Shown here in pieces: positions 23,700-36,300 of a DNA stretch of 64,000 bases (positions are counted from its first letter, which is position 1; each line of letters opens with the position of its first letter). This DNA comes from Branchiostoma floridae (lineage: Eukaryota > Chordata > Leptocardii > Amphioxiformes > Branchiostomatidae). A program made the translations under genes and the position numbers. The stretch lies in the NCBI RefSeq assembly GCF_000003815.2, contig NC_049982.1:1509192-1573191 (forward strand), written 5' to 3'. The notes under the pieces are model-generated. The model was not told the DNA's origin, searched no databases, and saw nothing but the letters and a program-made list of their open reading frames with translations.

Positions 23700-24880
23700 G
23701 GCCAGGGTGAAGGAAAACCGGTTACACTTCAGTCTATAAGGGGCAACTTTTATTATTATTACTATTTTTATTTATATTATTATTATTTTCAAACAAAGAC
23801 AAACAAAGAATACATACAAAGGATCCTGTGGTGATGATAAAATGAGTAGAAAGTGATGTTAAAACAAGGGGCGACTTTGTTGCGACTTCACTGCGACCAC
23901 GTCGGGACCACCCCACGACCAACTGACTTAAGATTAAGTAGAGGTTAGGCTCCGGATAGGTTTGGACAATACGAGATACAATACAAAATAGAAAGGCCGA
24001 TGAAAACGACTGAAAAAATACGTTAAAAAAAAGGAAACTAACTTCTGCTTGGAGAGTAACTTATAATGGCGTTCAATGAATTTGGAGGTAAAAAAGATAC
24101 GTTATGTGTGTTTTGTTGTTATCATATAGTTCTACATTTCATTTGATATTCCTAATATGAAACTAGAAAGGCAACATTTTTTAAAAAAAATGCAGGATGT
24201 GGGCGAAGGGAAAAGAAAGCAAAAATCGCAGGAAAAGAAGCAACAAGAAAGGCACATTTTCGCGAAAATGCAGCAAAAAGAAAAAAAAATTAAAAAACAT
24301 TGTCCACAGATTCAATCCCGGAGCGTTGGTTCACCACGCGTGAATAATCCCACTGAGCCAGTGCTACAACATGTTACGAGCGCACGTTTTAACAGGTATA
24401 CAAATGTATTGCTTATAATCGAAGGTATTTCACTAAAACTTGGACAGAATACTAGAATAATTTTTTGTGGGGCATTTTTATGTTGTTATTTAGCCGATTA
24501 GATGCTCTGAACTTGCTGCATTTTCAACTACTTTTTGTGATACTGCGCTGCCGAGTGCCATTTTGTGACCTGTGCGTTGATAGGTTTACCCCTGACGTAT
24601 GCACCAGACAGTCAGAATGTTAGCCAATCAAAAAGCTGGAAACGTGGACTGCATGCTACAGGTTCCATTTTTTCTGAGTTTTGATTGGTCGGGTGGAATA
24701 TCTGTAGAGAATACTAAATGTGTGGCTTCGCCCACATAATAAAGGTTTCAGCAGATTAAGTTAAGGTCGATCATCGTCTAGTGGAATGGGGGCCTAAACA
24801 CTGTAAGAAGTTCACATGATATGTTGACTTCTCATGAATAGATAAAGGTTCAAACAAACAAACTTTGCGTGGGTATACAG
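23700..24880. other. spacer between genes B and C
   Basis: Contains an AT-rich TTATTATTA tract (23745-23790), a solo TCTGCTTGGAGAGTAA MITE end (24045), an A-rich ORF from 24157 that looks like repeat sequence (CTAGAAAGGC start, as in the large element), and a TGGCTTCGCCCACA phrase near 24724. I see no gene. Confidence 0.4.
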
Positions 24881-24884
24881 TAGT

Positions 24885-24890
24885 TTTATT
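24885..24890 (-). terminator. candidate polyadenylation signal of gene C
   Basis: TTTATT on the plus strand is AATAAA on the coding strand, about 600 nt after the gene C stop codon. It is the first clear hexamer I noticed downstream, but other sites are possible. Confidence 0.3.
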
Positions 24891-25487
24891 GACACTAAAA
24901 AACTTTTTAAAAAGTAGTTCCAGACAGTCAACTGAAAACTTATGATGTGATGTATATTCGATTGCTCTTTTTCAATTCCAAAAGCAACCCTATAATTTGG
25001 GCTACATACACCTTTCACTCGGTATAAAAATCTATAATTGAGAAACTTAAAAAATACGCTAATGTATGTAAAACCTTATAAAATTCTGTTAAAACCTCGT
25101 GCAAAAAGTATATCATAAAGCTAAAAGAGCTGCCAAAGGCTACAGTATTTCAACAAAATGAGATAAATTATTTCAAGCCTACAAAATTGTATGACTTAGA
25201 TACGTCCAAAACCATATCCAGTTGTTTGAGTAACTACTTTTTGGCGCATCTGTGACTTAGAATCTTAAAGCTTATTCTAAAGAAGTAACCTAGATTCTAA
25301 GAGATGACATTAAAATCTAAAAAGAAATTAAATTGAATACATATATTTCCAATCTAAGAAGTTAGAAAAAACTAAAAAATGGCTCGGTTAAAAACGTAAA
25401 AAAAGTATCACTATGACTAGAGTTCCTCTCAGGAATTAGTGATGAAGTTGTCATGCAGCTTCGTTGTCCTCTACAATCAATTCCGGG

Positions 25488-26404
25488 TCAGAACTCGTCA
25501 TGCACGACGTCGCCGTGACCTTTGTATAACAGCGGTGTGAGCACATCCGGGTGAGCCGCGACCTCTGACCTGCTCAGTTTCCCGTCCTAAAATGACACAA
25601 ACATGCACGTGATACAGGTTAGTCCGTAAATAGCTTCAATCGTTTGGGAATTTTGTTTTCTAAATTTTTGTTGATGGAAACTATCATATTATGTATTTTG
25701 AAGAGATATAGGTGATATTCAAAGATCTAAGTAAAACTTTTACTTGGTAATTACAATTACATAAAGCTGATGACTAAACTGTCTTAATTGTCATAATGTA
25801 ATAGTACTACATTATGTACCTCATTAAAATCTGTTTTTCTAATTACCTAATATAGGCAAGACCGTAGGGAGGAAGCCAAAATATTAGCAAGGGCAAAGTT
25901 ACATTCGAGCATATCTTAACCAGAAGGACACGGTCTAACATCAAAACAGCAGCGACAGAGAAATGAATGGAATTCAAAATAATGATTTTAGTTGTTGTCG
26001 ATCGGACAGAGATCCGCCCAACCAGCCCGTTTGGGTTTGGTGGTGAAGAGCTACAGAGATCGACGGAGGGTAACAAGTCATATGGCCCCGAAAACATGGC
26101 AAATTTTTCCGACTTTTTTTAGATTTTAGAGATTAGCTGAAGTTTGTTGGCAGTACCGGCCTAAGCAAGCTTCTATAAACAACACCCGTACCTTGTTCCT
26201 GTCCAACGTTCTGACGATGCTGTCATACACACACACTCACACACACACACACACACACAAACTCACACACACACATACACACACACACACACACACACAA
26301 ACTCACACACACACACAAACTCACACACACACTCACACACACACACACACTGTCACACACACACACACACTGTCACACACACACACTCACACACACACTC
26401 ACTC

Positions 26405-26471
<67 letters not shown>

Positions 26472-26749
26472 CACACACACACACAAACTCACACACACAC
26501 GCACAACCACTGTCACACACACACACTCACACACACACACACACACACTCACACACACACACACATACACACACACATACACACACACACACACACACAT
26601 ATTCACACACACACACATATTCACACACACACGCACACACACACACACACACTGTCACACACACACACTCACACACACACACACACACACACGCACACAC
26701 ACATATTCACACACACACGCACACACACACACACACACTGTCACACACA

Positions 26750-26786
<37 letters not shown>

Positions 26787-29700
26787 ACACACATACACAC
26801 ACACACACCTTGTTCCTGTCCAACGTGCTGACGATGCTGTCCTCGTCCCCAAGCACCGACGCCAGGACGTAGTGCTTCAGCTCATCTCGGCTCAGCAGGT
26901 CGTTCCCGTCCTCGTCTGACTTCTGAAACAGTTGTCTAGCCTCGGACCCGGGCTTCATCCCGTGCGGACCGCCTGGAGAAATCATGGACATCTTTTAGCC
27001 TCCTTCACCGGTCTTTCTGGGGGTCTTGGCGTAAGTCGATTTGCAATTTTTAGGAACAATCGCGAATCGACCGAGACCCGAACCGAGACACCCACCCACA
27101 AACTCCCACCCACCCCGGCCCACTAACAACCTACGCAAAGGCCCCCAGGGAGGCCGGTGAAGGAGGCTTTACATCTGTAAACAAATATCTGTTGATCTTC
27201 ACCGAAGATTATCATTTTTGGGTCGGATCTTTGCTTCTTATTGTTTCCAACTTACGTTATATTTGATTTGACTTTCTATAGCACTTTCTTGTTTCAGTGT
27301 CTTCCACTCCTTCCACTTTTCTTATCATACGTCAATGATCTTGTAATATATCAGATAATACCATCGTATCATGTATAAATCTTATACATTACCTTAAACA
27401 CACACATATATATAATATCATGAAGTGAATGAAGACTCTTGCCTGTAAACTCGTCGTAGGTAAGGGCCCCATCCCCATCCGTGTCCATGCCTTCCAACGT
27501 TTCCTGAACAAGACAGAACATTGAAGGTTGGAATTGTTCAAATCAGGCCTCAGTTACCGACAACTACTTAAACCAGTGATCTGTAAATACTTCATAAGTC
27601 ACGAGCTCGTATATGGTCACTGGGTCTCAATCGATTCGTAGTCTCGTATTTCTGTTTCCTGTACCGTGTTGATTATTCAAGCCGTGCTTTAAAACATGAA
27701 TGCTTCGGTCATGACGCTTTGCTGCGACTTTTGTGAGGTACATAAACGTATAACATATAGAAGATAAAGAAATAAATTATCGTGGCGGATACGGAAAGGT
27801 TTTTTGCATCGGCTGCGTTGCTATATGCCCACTATTAGATAGGCCGCCTGCATTCATGGGACCCTTCCGGGCGGACATACTGTGGATAAGCAATGGATCA
27901 CTTGAGGGCGCTTTTTCACCCATCAAACATAGCGTGATTCCAGCTAGGACAATACTGTGGCTATTAGTTGTCTTGTAACAAAAGAGAAGGAAGAATAATT
28001 ATGACGTTTCCATAGCAGCACAACTTACGCTCAGAGGGGTAGGTGGGGCTTACTCTCCAAGCAGACGTTGACAGGGAAAATCGTGACCTTTTCCTTATGT
28101 GTCTAGTCATTCAATACCTCCCACTATTTCATTCTCACAATTATTTCAGGCTAGGTTGCCAGCCTTTTCAAAAAGCATTTCTTGTTATTAATGTATCACA
28201 TTACCTGCAGCAGGTGGTCGTGCATGTGATCGTGCTCCCTGGGGTACAGGAAGGCCCTAAACTCCTCCTTATCCAGCCCGCCATCTTGGTCCTTATCGCT
28301 CGCTGCGAATCGCCTCCTCTCCTCTTGCTTCATCCTCTCTACTCTCTCCAGGTGCGCGGGATCCGGGGCTGTTTGGGGTTTGGATGAATGATAATTTCGT
28401 TGCTCAACAGTGGGCTATCTTACAGTTTAACGCGTACATGACGATGTTATGCAATTGGGATATGTCAAATTCAAAAGGCTATTTATTGGATGATATTGAA
28501 AAGTACAGTCTTTGCTTATACATTCTGATAGAAATAAGCACCAAAGGTGATTACCTACTAAACTCCATACAACACTACACTTCAGAGTTGAAATGATATC
28601 GGATCCGAAGTTTTTGGACAGACGAAGACAATGTGTCAGTACACTGCGGGAAGTAACTTTTTCCACAGCGCCGCATACAACATACAAACAAGAGGTAAAG
28701 GTAAACTACCGATNNNNNNNNNNNNNNNNNNNNNNNNNNNNNNNNNNNNNNNNNNNNNNNNNNNNNNNNNNNNNNNNNNNNNNNNNNNNNNNNNNNNNNN
28801 NNNNNNNNNNNNNATATATTGCCTGTTAGAAAAGTTCCCCTCACCTCCTTTGTAAGCCCTCTTCTCGTACTGAGCAAACGTCAGCTTGTCGCGAGGACCT
28901 AACCTGTGGACCCTCCACTGGAGGGGAAGACAGAAGGACGAAAATAATGTCAGTACAGAACTGAGCAAACGTCAGCTTGTCGCGAGGATCTAACCTGTGG
29001 GGCCTCCACTGGAGGACGGGACAGAAGAACAGAAATACTGTAAGTACAGAACTTATCAAACATCAACTTGTCACGAGGGCCTAACCTGTGGACCCTCCAC
29101 TGGAGCGGAAGACAGAAGGGCAGAAATACTGTAAGTACAGAACTGATCAAACATCAACTTGTCACGAGGGCCTAACCGGTGGACCCTCCGCTGCAGGATG
29201 GGACAGAAGGACAGACAAAATGTAAGTACAGAACTGAGCAAACGTCAACTTGTCGCGAGGACCTAACCTGTGGACCTTCCACTGAAGGATGGGACAGAAG
29301 GACAAATATGTGGTTGTCACGAGGACCTAACCTGTGGACCCTCCACTGAAGGACGGGACAGAAGGACAAATATGTGGTTGTCACGAGGACCTAACCTGTG
29401 GACCCTCCACTGAAGGACGGGACAGAAGGACAGATATATGGTGAGTACAGTACAAGCGACAACTGTGCTGCTGTGACAGATTTTTCTTCTTTTTTTTTTT
29501 TTTTGGTCTGTACGAAGTCACCATTTACTCTATTTCCATATGGATCATTTCAAAAGTGTTATAATAGGCCCTTTCTTTAGCATCAACTTACGTCTACCTT
29601 TATCCGTGGTGAAACCTGTTGCTTTATTTGTTATTTATTAACATAGTTTCTAGGGATCATGTCGACGGACGTTGGTTTCAAAATGCAGTATTTTCAGATG

Positions 29701-31687
29701 AAAAATAAAGAAGTTTGAGCCATCTCCCGTCGACTTGATGTCCTTAAAACAACGTATAAATCTTACCCGGCTGAAAGAGGTGAACTTGCGTTGCCTTTTA
29801 ATTGGTTATTCTATGAGTAAAGAAGAAAAGTGCAACCCTCGAATTTTGCGGTTATAGGGGAGTGACTAATCCTAACCTGCCTCTCCGTTTCCGCCTGCAG
29901 CCGCTTCTCCTCCTCTCCTGCCAGGAAGGTCTTCAGCTCGTCTTTCGTCACCAAACTGTCCCCGTCACCGTCCATACGGGACCAGAGCTGCCAGGAACAA
30001 ACAAACAATTCAAAAACAAACAAACAAACACTGAAAGTCTCGTGTCATCAAAGACATAGATGGCCAAACAAACATAGAAGTCTCGAGCCATCACACTGTC
30101 CTGGTCCGGATCCGCGTCCATACAGGACCAGACCTGGTGGGAACAAACAAATAAATCACAAACAAACAAACAAACAAACAAACAGAAAGGCTCGGGTCAC
30201 CCAACAATACCTGTCCCATCCCATAAGGGACAAGACCTACAGCATGTATGTGTTATGTCATGGGACAAACAAATAAACATATAAATAAACAAACAAACAA
30301 ACACAATAGTCTCGCGTCACCAGGTAATTCCTGTTCCCACGCAACTGGACCAGACCTACAGGGTACATGACACGTCCTCGAACAAACAAACAAACAAACA
30401 AACAAACAAACAAAAAGTCTTGGCCCCCAAACAGTCCCATAATGAACTATTAAATTGATAAATGTCATCTTGGAAACAAACATTGTCTCTGATCGTGGAA
30501 GCCTTGACCCGTGCTTAATCGCTCGTTGATTATATAACGTTAATAATTACCGGTCGGGTGAGTTTGTGTTGCTTCCCACGGTACGTTTGAGCACCACCAG
30601 CAGCCCCCCAGTCCCTACCCTCACACTGTTGACGTATTACAATTATTACCTACATTATTCTTATTATCAGGTCTCATTCTGTAATGGTCATCTGAACTCC
30701 AGGATTCACAGTTTGACAGTTTCTATCCATACATATACGAGTAACAGTGTGCTTCAACTATCACATAGCCGGGGGCACTGTACAGCCTTCACCGAAGGAC
30801 AGGTACTGGTACAAATCTTCACAATATCTTGCTATGCTCTTTTTAATATTTACTACAGCGACTGTCGACAAATTCGTATTTTCATTTTTTTTCTGTATTA
30901 TAGCGGGGACCACACAGCCAAATCTACAGGTTAATATTCCGTCATTAAGATAAAAAGAGTAAATATCAGTGATCATTGGCTTTGATGTTTTGCATTTATG
31001 TATCTTGTTTGGAAACGTTTCCATTTCATGCTGAAAAGATAATTATTCCCATGGTAACCTCTGCCCCCCTGCCTACATGCTAGCCGTGTAGACAGAATGC
31101 AGCACATACTACTACATTGCCACACTGCCCTTACTAGCGACGTCATTTGTACTCAATTATATATTTACATTGAATAATACTCGAACTACTCAATCCACAC
31201 TACAACTGGCCACACTTATTTTCCCGATAGATCACACATGTATCTACCCTCATTCACAGACTTCTTGGAGTGAACTCTCGGCCATTAAAGAACCTTAGCT
31301 CACGTTGAAAATCGCGAATCAACGCTCCCCTCAAGATTAAATGACGACGCTGCAAGAAGCCTGTGATGGAGGCTAAAACTGTAAAATTTGCAGAAACTTT
31401 CGCGGTGGTTTAATGTTAGCGGTTTCCGCGTTGGCCGCTTCACCGCGAACTGAAAACCACCGCGAACATTTTTCATGGCAGTAAGAGACTACAGTACATG
31501 GTGCTACAGCGACCTTAAAACCACCGCGAAAAGTCATTTATTCCCGTTACCGCGAAATTAAGTCCCCGCGAACTTTAATGCATTTACAGTATACACCCAC
31601 CTCTTTGGTAAAGGCATGGCGACCAGCCGCCGCTGAAGCGGTGAGGACAAACAGAACCACCAACAGGTACTCCTGTCGCACACCCAT
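25488..31687 (-). CDS. gene C: calumenin/reticulocalbin-like EF-hand ER protein (252 aa)
   Basis: Seven coding exons: 31687-31601, 29987-29877, 28917-28845, 28368-28205, 27503-27443, 26972-26809 and 25586-25488. Phases match genes A and B. Borders are GT-AG except intron 5, whose donor reads CAG-GCAAGAG (GC-AG). Exon 1 encodes a signal peptide (MGVRQEYLLVVLFVLTAS). EF loops lie at about 35-46 (DGDGDS, with Ser instead of Gly at position 6), 115-126 (DKDQDG), 152-163 (DTDGDG), 185-196 (DEDGND, position 6 not Gly) and 217-228 (DRNKDG, split by the last intron). EF-hand 2 is degenerate (WRVHRLGPRDKLTFAQY). It ends VVHDEF-stop. EF1 and EF5 have weakened loops, so calcium binding is probably more reduced than in A and B. 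An assembly gap lies in intron 3. It is probably an ER-luminal CREC protein. Confidence 0.87.
26190..26808 (-). repeat. giant CA/GT microsatellite splitting two copies of the exon 6 end of gene C
   Basis: About 590 bp of (CA)n with ACTC, TGTC and CATA interruptions. On its exon side the intact exon 6 ends AACAAG and runs directly into the repeat, whose GTGTGTG provides the donor. On the far side, 26190-26223 is a second copy of the exon end (GTTGGACAGGAACAAG) followed by GTACGGGTG, the donor seen in genes A and B. The microsatellite therefore sits between two copies of one exon-intron junction. Confidence 0.9.
26996..27169. mobile_element. foldback MITE in intron 5 of gene C
   Basis: AGCCTCCTTCACCGG near the left end is mirrored by CCGGTGAAGGAGGCT at the right end, with GGGGGTC/GGCCCCC just inside. 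The middle is C-rich. Confidence 0.65.
28714..28813. other. assembly gap (100 N)
   Basis: A run of exactly 100 N in intron 3 of gene C. The true length is unknown. Confidence 0.95.
28918..29440 (-). repeat. minisatellite over the exon 3 acceptor of gene C (six decoys)
   Basis: Six partial copies of exon 3 start near 29010, 29103, 29194, 29285, 29345 and 29412 on the minus strand. Each has a CCTCCACTGGAGG-like acceptor region and up to about 60 nt of coding sequence (WRVHRLGPRDKLTF); the two shortest stop after about 30 nt. Units shrink from about 95 to about 62 bp. Genes A and B have a single exon 3. Confidence 0.88.
29988..30400 (-). repeat. minisatellite over the exon 2 acceptor of gene C (three to four decoys)
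   Basis: Diverged partial copies of the start of exon 2 with their acceptors lie near 30080-30135, 30190-30240 and 30305-30370, separated by (AAAC)n. They are more degraded than in gene B (for example VWSCMDADPDQDSVMARD). Confidence 0.8.
31378..31592. mobile_element. CGCGAA-rich foldback MITE, copy 2
   Basis: Ends ACTGTAAAATTTGCA and TGCATTTACAGTAT, with the same internal CCGCGAA inverted phrases as 21285-21530. Its right end is only about 8 bp from the donor of gene C exon 1 (31601). Confidence 0.7.
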
Positions 31688-31832
31688 GGCACCCTTCGTG
31701 ATGTCTGCAGTTACAGGCTAGAGATCTTCAGTGACAGAGAGATTGGGTCTGTTTGACAAACATCATCCCAAAAGGCCGATGATATACCATACATATGCAA
31801 ATGGAGAAGACGTTTAAAGACAAGCCGTTGAT

Positions 31833-31898
31833 ACGTGGCAGTGTCTGGCGACGCCGCGTAGGCAGGCGTTAGTTCTGTTATGTAACGGTCTGACGTCA
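31833..31898 (-). promoter_or_regulatory. TGCCACGT and TGACGTCA boxes upstream of gene C
   Basis: ACGTGGCA at 31833-31840 (146-153 bp upstream of the ATG) and TGACGTCA at 31891-31898. Both have counterparts upstream of gene B, in the same order. There is no clear TATA box in gene C; the aligned position reads GATATACC. Confidence 0.45.
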
Positions 31899-32059
31899 CA
31901 GTTCAATGACCCTTGAACGAGGCTGGATGAGTGTGATGGTCTAGGCGCGGGGCATGTCGGGAGGAATCAGCGAAGTGGAAGGGGGTGCCGGTTAATTACC
32001 TCGGGTGCAGCTAGTTGTGGGTAGATCTAGTTAAGTTTGCCTTACAGTTATCTTTAGGT

Positions 32060-32650
32060 TTATTGACACAACAAAAAGTACAGCGACTTCTGTAAGGTCT
32101 ATTACATCTTTAAAATCATGCAAAGACGTAGATACAAATAAAGAAACCTGGTTTATGAAAATATCAACATGTTGGGTTCAACAATTCGTTTACACGTCAG
32201 ACAAACTGCAAGTCGTCCAAAATAGAGCAACTTGACTGGCAACAGGTGCATGTTGGACGCCAATTTAGATGTATTCAGAATCAGTTAAACTGGCCATCAG
32301 CTAAAGAAAGACTGTTTACAGGCACTATCAACATATTCCATAAACTAGTAACGGAGAAACAGCCAAAAATGTATTTTTAGTCGTTTAAAAACATGTACAG
32401 TTAACATGGCACATTCTCACTACACCAGACTGGCACAGAAAGGTGCATTCCTGCAATCCAAACCTAGAACCAATGCCATTACTCGAACCTTCCTATACAG
32501 AGCAAATAGAACATACAACACTCTACACATCCACATCATATCATCAAACCCACGTGCATTCGAAGATAAAATCTGGTTTTGGACAAAAACTCATCGACAT
32601 AAATCCTCGCCAATTATCTTGGTAAACTTTGAATAGACTTCTGTAAAAGG
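32060..32650 (+). mobile_element. degraded LINE reverse-transcriptase C-terminus
   Basis: Plus-strand readings contain KLQVVQNRAT, then KERLFTGTINIFHKL, then FLYRANRTYN with FEDKIWF. Their order and spacing fit the C-terminal part of a CR1/Jockey LINE ORF2. Several stops and frame changes show it is a relic. It lies in the spacer between genes C and D. Confidence 0.5.
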
Positions 32651-33316
32651 CATGACTTCTAACCTCCACAAATCTCAACATATGATAACTTAGGTCATCT
32701 ACGAACATGTATGATATAATATGATAATGATGTTATTGATTGATGCTAATTAATTGATCAAAATTATATGTGTAATATATTGTAATGTATTTTTTTATTG
32801 GATCGTGTGTATAGGACTCCAGGAAGAATATTTTGATATATTCAACTAATGGAGATTCCTAGCATAGCTATACTGTTAGCGTCATTTACTATGTTCACTG
32901 ACTGGAATTCTGAATAATGTTGAAATACGTTGGACATATGACAACAGAGGCCAGCATCTTTCCAAGCTTATATCGGCTCCCAAAACGGTCTCACAATATC
33001 AACTTTGTACGTCTGGTCGTCAGGCTGCAGTATTTCGCATTATAACATACTTTCACCCAATATGAATTAGTCACCGTATTGATACGTCACTTATGCTGCG
33101 ATCATTCAATGAATATCTCCGGTTACGTTTTTATGGTGACAGAAATAGAAAATGTTAATCAAAGACATGACAGGAAGAGAGTAAACGTCATATCACTTCG
33201 CTCTTCCTTGTGGTTTTAAAAAACAGTGGCGTTTACTTATTTCATACATCCTATCATCACGCTCAACTCATACACATGTAGAGTGGATGAGCTGTTTACT
33301 TTCTTGCGTACAAGTT

Positions 33317-36300
33317 TTACATGTTAACCCAATAACAGGGGCCAGAAGGATCCCACTTCCCCCCTGCTCGATCAAACATTTTGATAGCCATTTTATTGCC
33401 CGTCTCTATGAATCCATACGGAGCGTCCCCCGCCCCCACCGTGTCGTTAAACAGGGCCAGAGTGCTGTAGAAGCCGTACCCTGCTCCGGGAACCTTGCTC
33501 CACATCATGCCCAGCTCGCCCCATGGCTGCATGATGGTGAACGCCAGAATCTCCCCCAGCTTGTTGTACACACATCTGGAAGGGAACGTTGCCAGCACGT
33601 ACTGGATGAACTCCAGCACCTTGGGCGGCCCTCCCCACACCCAGGTCTTGTTCACCAGCTCCGCGTGATGCCGCTCCAGCCGGCCGATGGACAGGGACGG
33701 GTCGGGCAGGCTGACGGGACGAGAGGGTCGGGTTCCGGGTCAGTAAACAATTGTGAAAACAAGATGCACCTCCATTTATCATTGAGACAAATAGACCAAT
33801 TCATAAACTATACATAGCGTCTGTCCTCTGTCACTATCAGTGGAACACTAGCTGTTTAGTGAGGTAAAACTACTGGATCGAGATCTTTTCCGTTCCTTTT
33901 TTTATTCTACCAGAACGGTGGTGAACCTTACTTGCTGATATACGAAAAAACCTTCTTTGTCCTTCTTTACTGGGATTTTATAAAAGTGGCAGAAAATATC
34001 GAACACCCAAACAGCTGTGATTGTCAGAAGACAGGTGAATGTTGCACGGCACTGTGTTTAAGCTTAATGTACTTTTTCAAATTACATTATGTCTTACATT
34101 GTATGACTCGCATGAATGTGTAGCGAACAAAAGACGGCAAATAGCTGTTACCTGTCGTTTCCAGGTACCCGTACCCGTACCCTGTCCGAATTGAAGACGG
34201 TGCGCACTTGCGTCATGTCGTCAGGTGAGGGCACATGCCTCCCCATCTCCCTGCACACCTGCCGCAGCGCCGGCACACCTTTCTCTGAGAACGCTACACA
34301 GGAGAGATACAATACTGTTGACGTCATCTTTAAAATAAAGTATCAGCAGAACTGGGGTGACCTCTGCTCGAACAAGCTTCCATGTTTAGCTGTCCTGTTG
34401 TTGTTTTTTTTATTGGAAGGGACGTTATTGAAAGTAATAAGCCGGTTCAACATTCAACTGTGCATGCGCAGCAAGATGCATCGTGGGAAAGATATCAAAG
34501 TTGAAAGCCCCTATAATATAAACAAAACACTTCTAGACTTCAGTATAGTAAACGTGTTCTTGACATGGAGTTTTGGTCATTCATCTTTGACATAAGAAAA
34601 CGGGTTTAATCAGTCACGGAAGACTAGATGGTACACCCAAAAACACGAACTTAAATCTTAAGTCCTAATGGCTGTGCTTAAAGTTGGTGAAAAAGAAGAT
34701 TGCAGGACATGATTTTTTTGTCTAAATCTACCTGCAATGGTGAAGTTCTTGCTCCAGTCCACCAGCTTGTTGTCTCGCAGGAGTTTTAGAAGACCTCCCC
34801 CATTCTCCCAGCAGAACGTGTAGGAATCGACCTCCTGCATGTGCTGAAGTAAACAGAACGATCGCGTCATTATCCGACACTATGACACGCCTCTGTCACT
34901 CCCACGTATGTGTAACGTTACAGTTAGTGTTTATGTTTCCGAAGGCAAAAATTCTATTCTTGCAGCCGAGTTCCACCGGATTCCAATTTTTCTTCCAAAT
35001 TTAGCAAATCAAAGCTCGGAATTGAAAATGACGTCATCAATAGTGTTTAAAATCATAGATACCATATTTGGGCCCAGTCTTTTAGCTAGAAAGGCGAACG
35101 GGCGTACAATGTATGCCTTTTATCAAAAATATTAGAAAGTGCACGCCCTGTTATGACGATGGACACTATTGGTACGCCCTAGATTTTCCCGGAACCTGAC
35201 GATGTGCAAGACGTGAATTTGACATAGATGTCAATATAACATTAGAACATAGCATTGTAAAAAATGGGGCATACTTCTATCATTCATGGCTAGTTGTTGG
35301 CGACGTCATGGCAAGAAATAAACGTGCTTGCTAGATTATAAACTGCCATGATGTAGTTTACCTGCAAGGTCCCTTCCCCAGCCGCACACATGACAGCGGA
35401 GTAGTCCGGCCACTTGTCCACAGCAAACACCAGCTCACCCGGGATCTTCCCGGCAAGGTAGTTCCTGGCGGTGTAGAAGATCTGAGGGGATAAAATGCTA
35501 GTACCGCGGTTCGCAGTAAAGAATGTCAAGTATATGATGGTAATTATAATAAATGGTGAATGAATATTTACTTGCTGTAGCCTTGCAATTTTGTACATTG
35601 TCTTTATTCTTATAGTAGTGACGCTGAAGAACAGTGACAGATGTAACTCGAAACATCTTGAAGTTTATTTTTCTTTTTTGTCTTTCGTGGCTTTTAGCCT
35701 AGTATTAAGTTAACTTTCCGGCTGCATGCCCGGTCAACAGCCTTAAAGTTCGCCCACCTGCAGACAGGCTGTAAATCGCATGAGGGCGCTTTTGATACAC
35801 CAAGTATTGCGCAATGCTTCAGCAGGATACTTTTAAGTCAACACAATCTAAATGGCATCCGAGAATCCGTGTTGTTTATTTCGACTGCTGAAATACAAAG
35901 GACAATACTCCAACTACTTATTATCATGCAGCAAAGAACAAGGTAGAAACAGTGTATCATTTGCAACAGCATTTAAATGCGTCGTAAGTGTTCTAATCTT
36001 TTGGGCACATTTTGCAAACAACCAAAGTATATTATGCCACCATTTTATCCTTACCATTATCTTAGCTTGCGTGGTCAGCATTTTTTTTGGAAGCATTTCT
36101 TTCTTGTTTATCCAGCTGTAAAGATATTTGATATAATCTTAGTGTGATTATGCAGTCTTTCTGTCATGTCCGTTGTCACAGTGATATTGTATTGATGTGT
36201 CTTATGACGTTATTTGTAGCACCTAAGGAAGAATAGCTAACAGAAAAGCCGAGATTATTGTGGACCCAAATCAAGTCAAATGAAGTCATGTATATTTTTC

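Noticed and set aside
26193-26831. 212-codon ORF of alternating His-Thr
   Set aside because: It is a translation of the (CA)n microsatellite and has no gene context.
33287-33817. 176-codon plus-strand ORF
   Set aside because: It is antisense to the last exon of gene D, as is the similar ORF at 40671-41150 for gene E.
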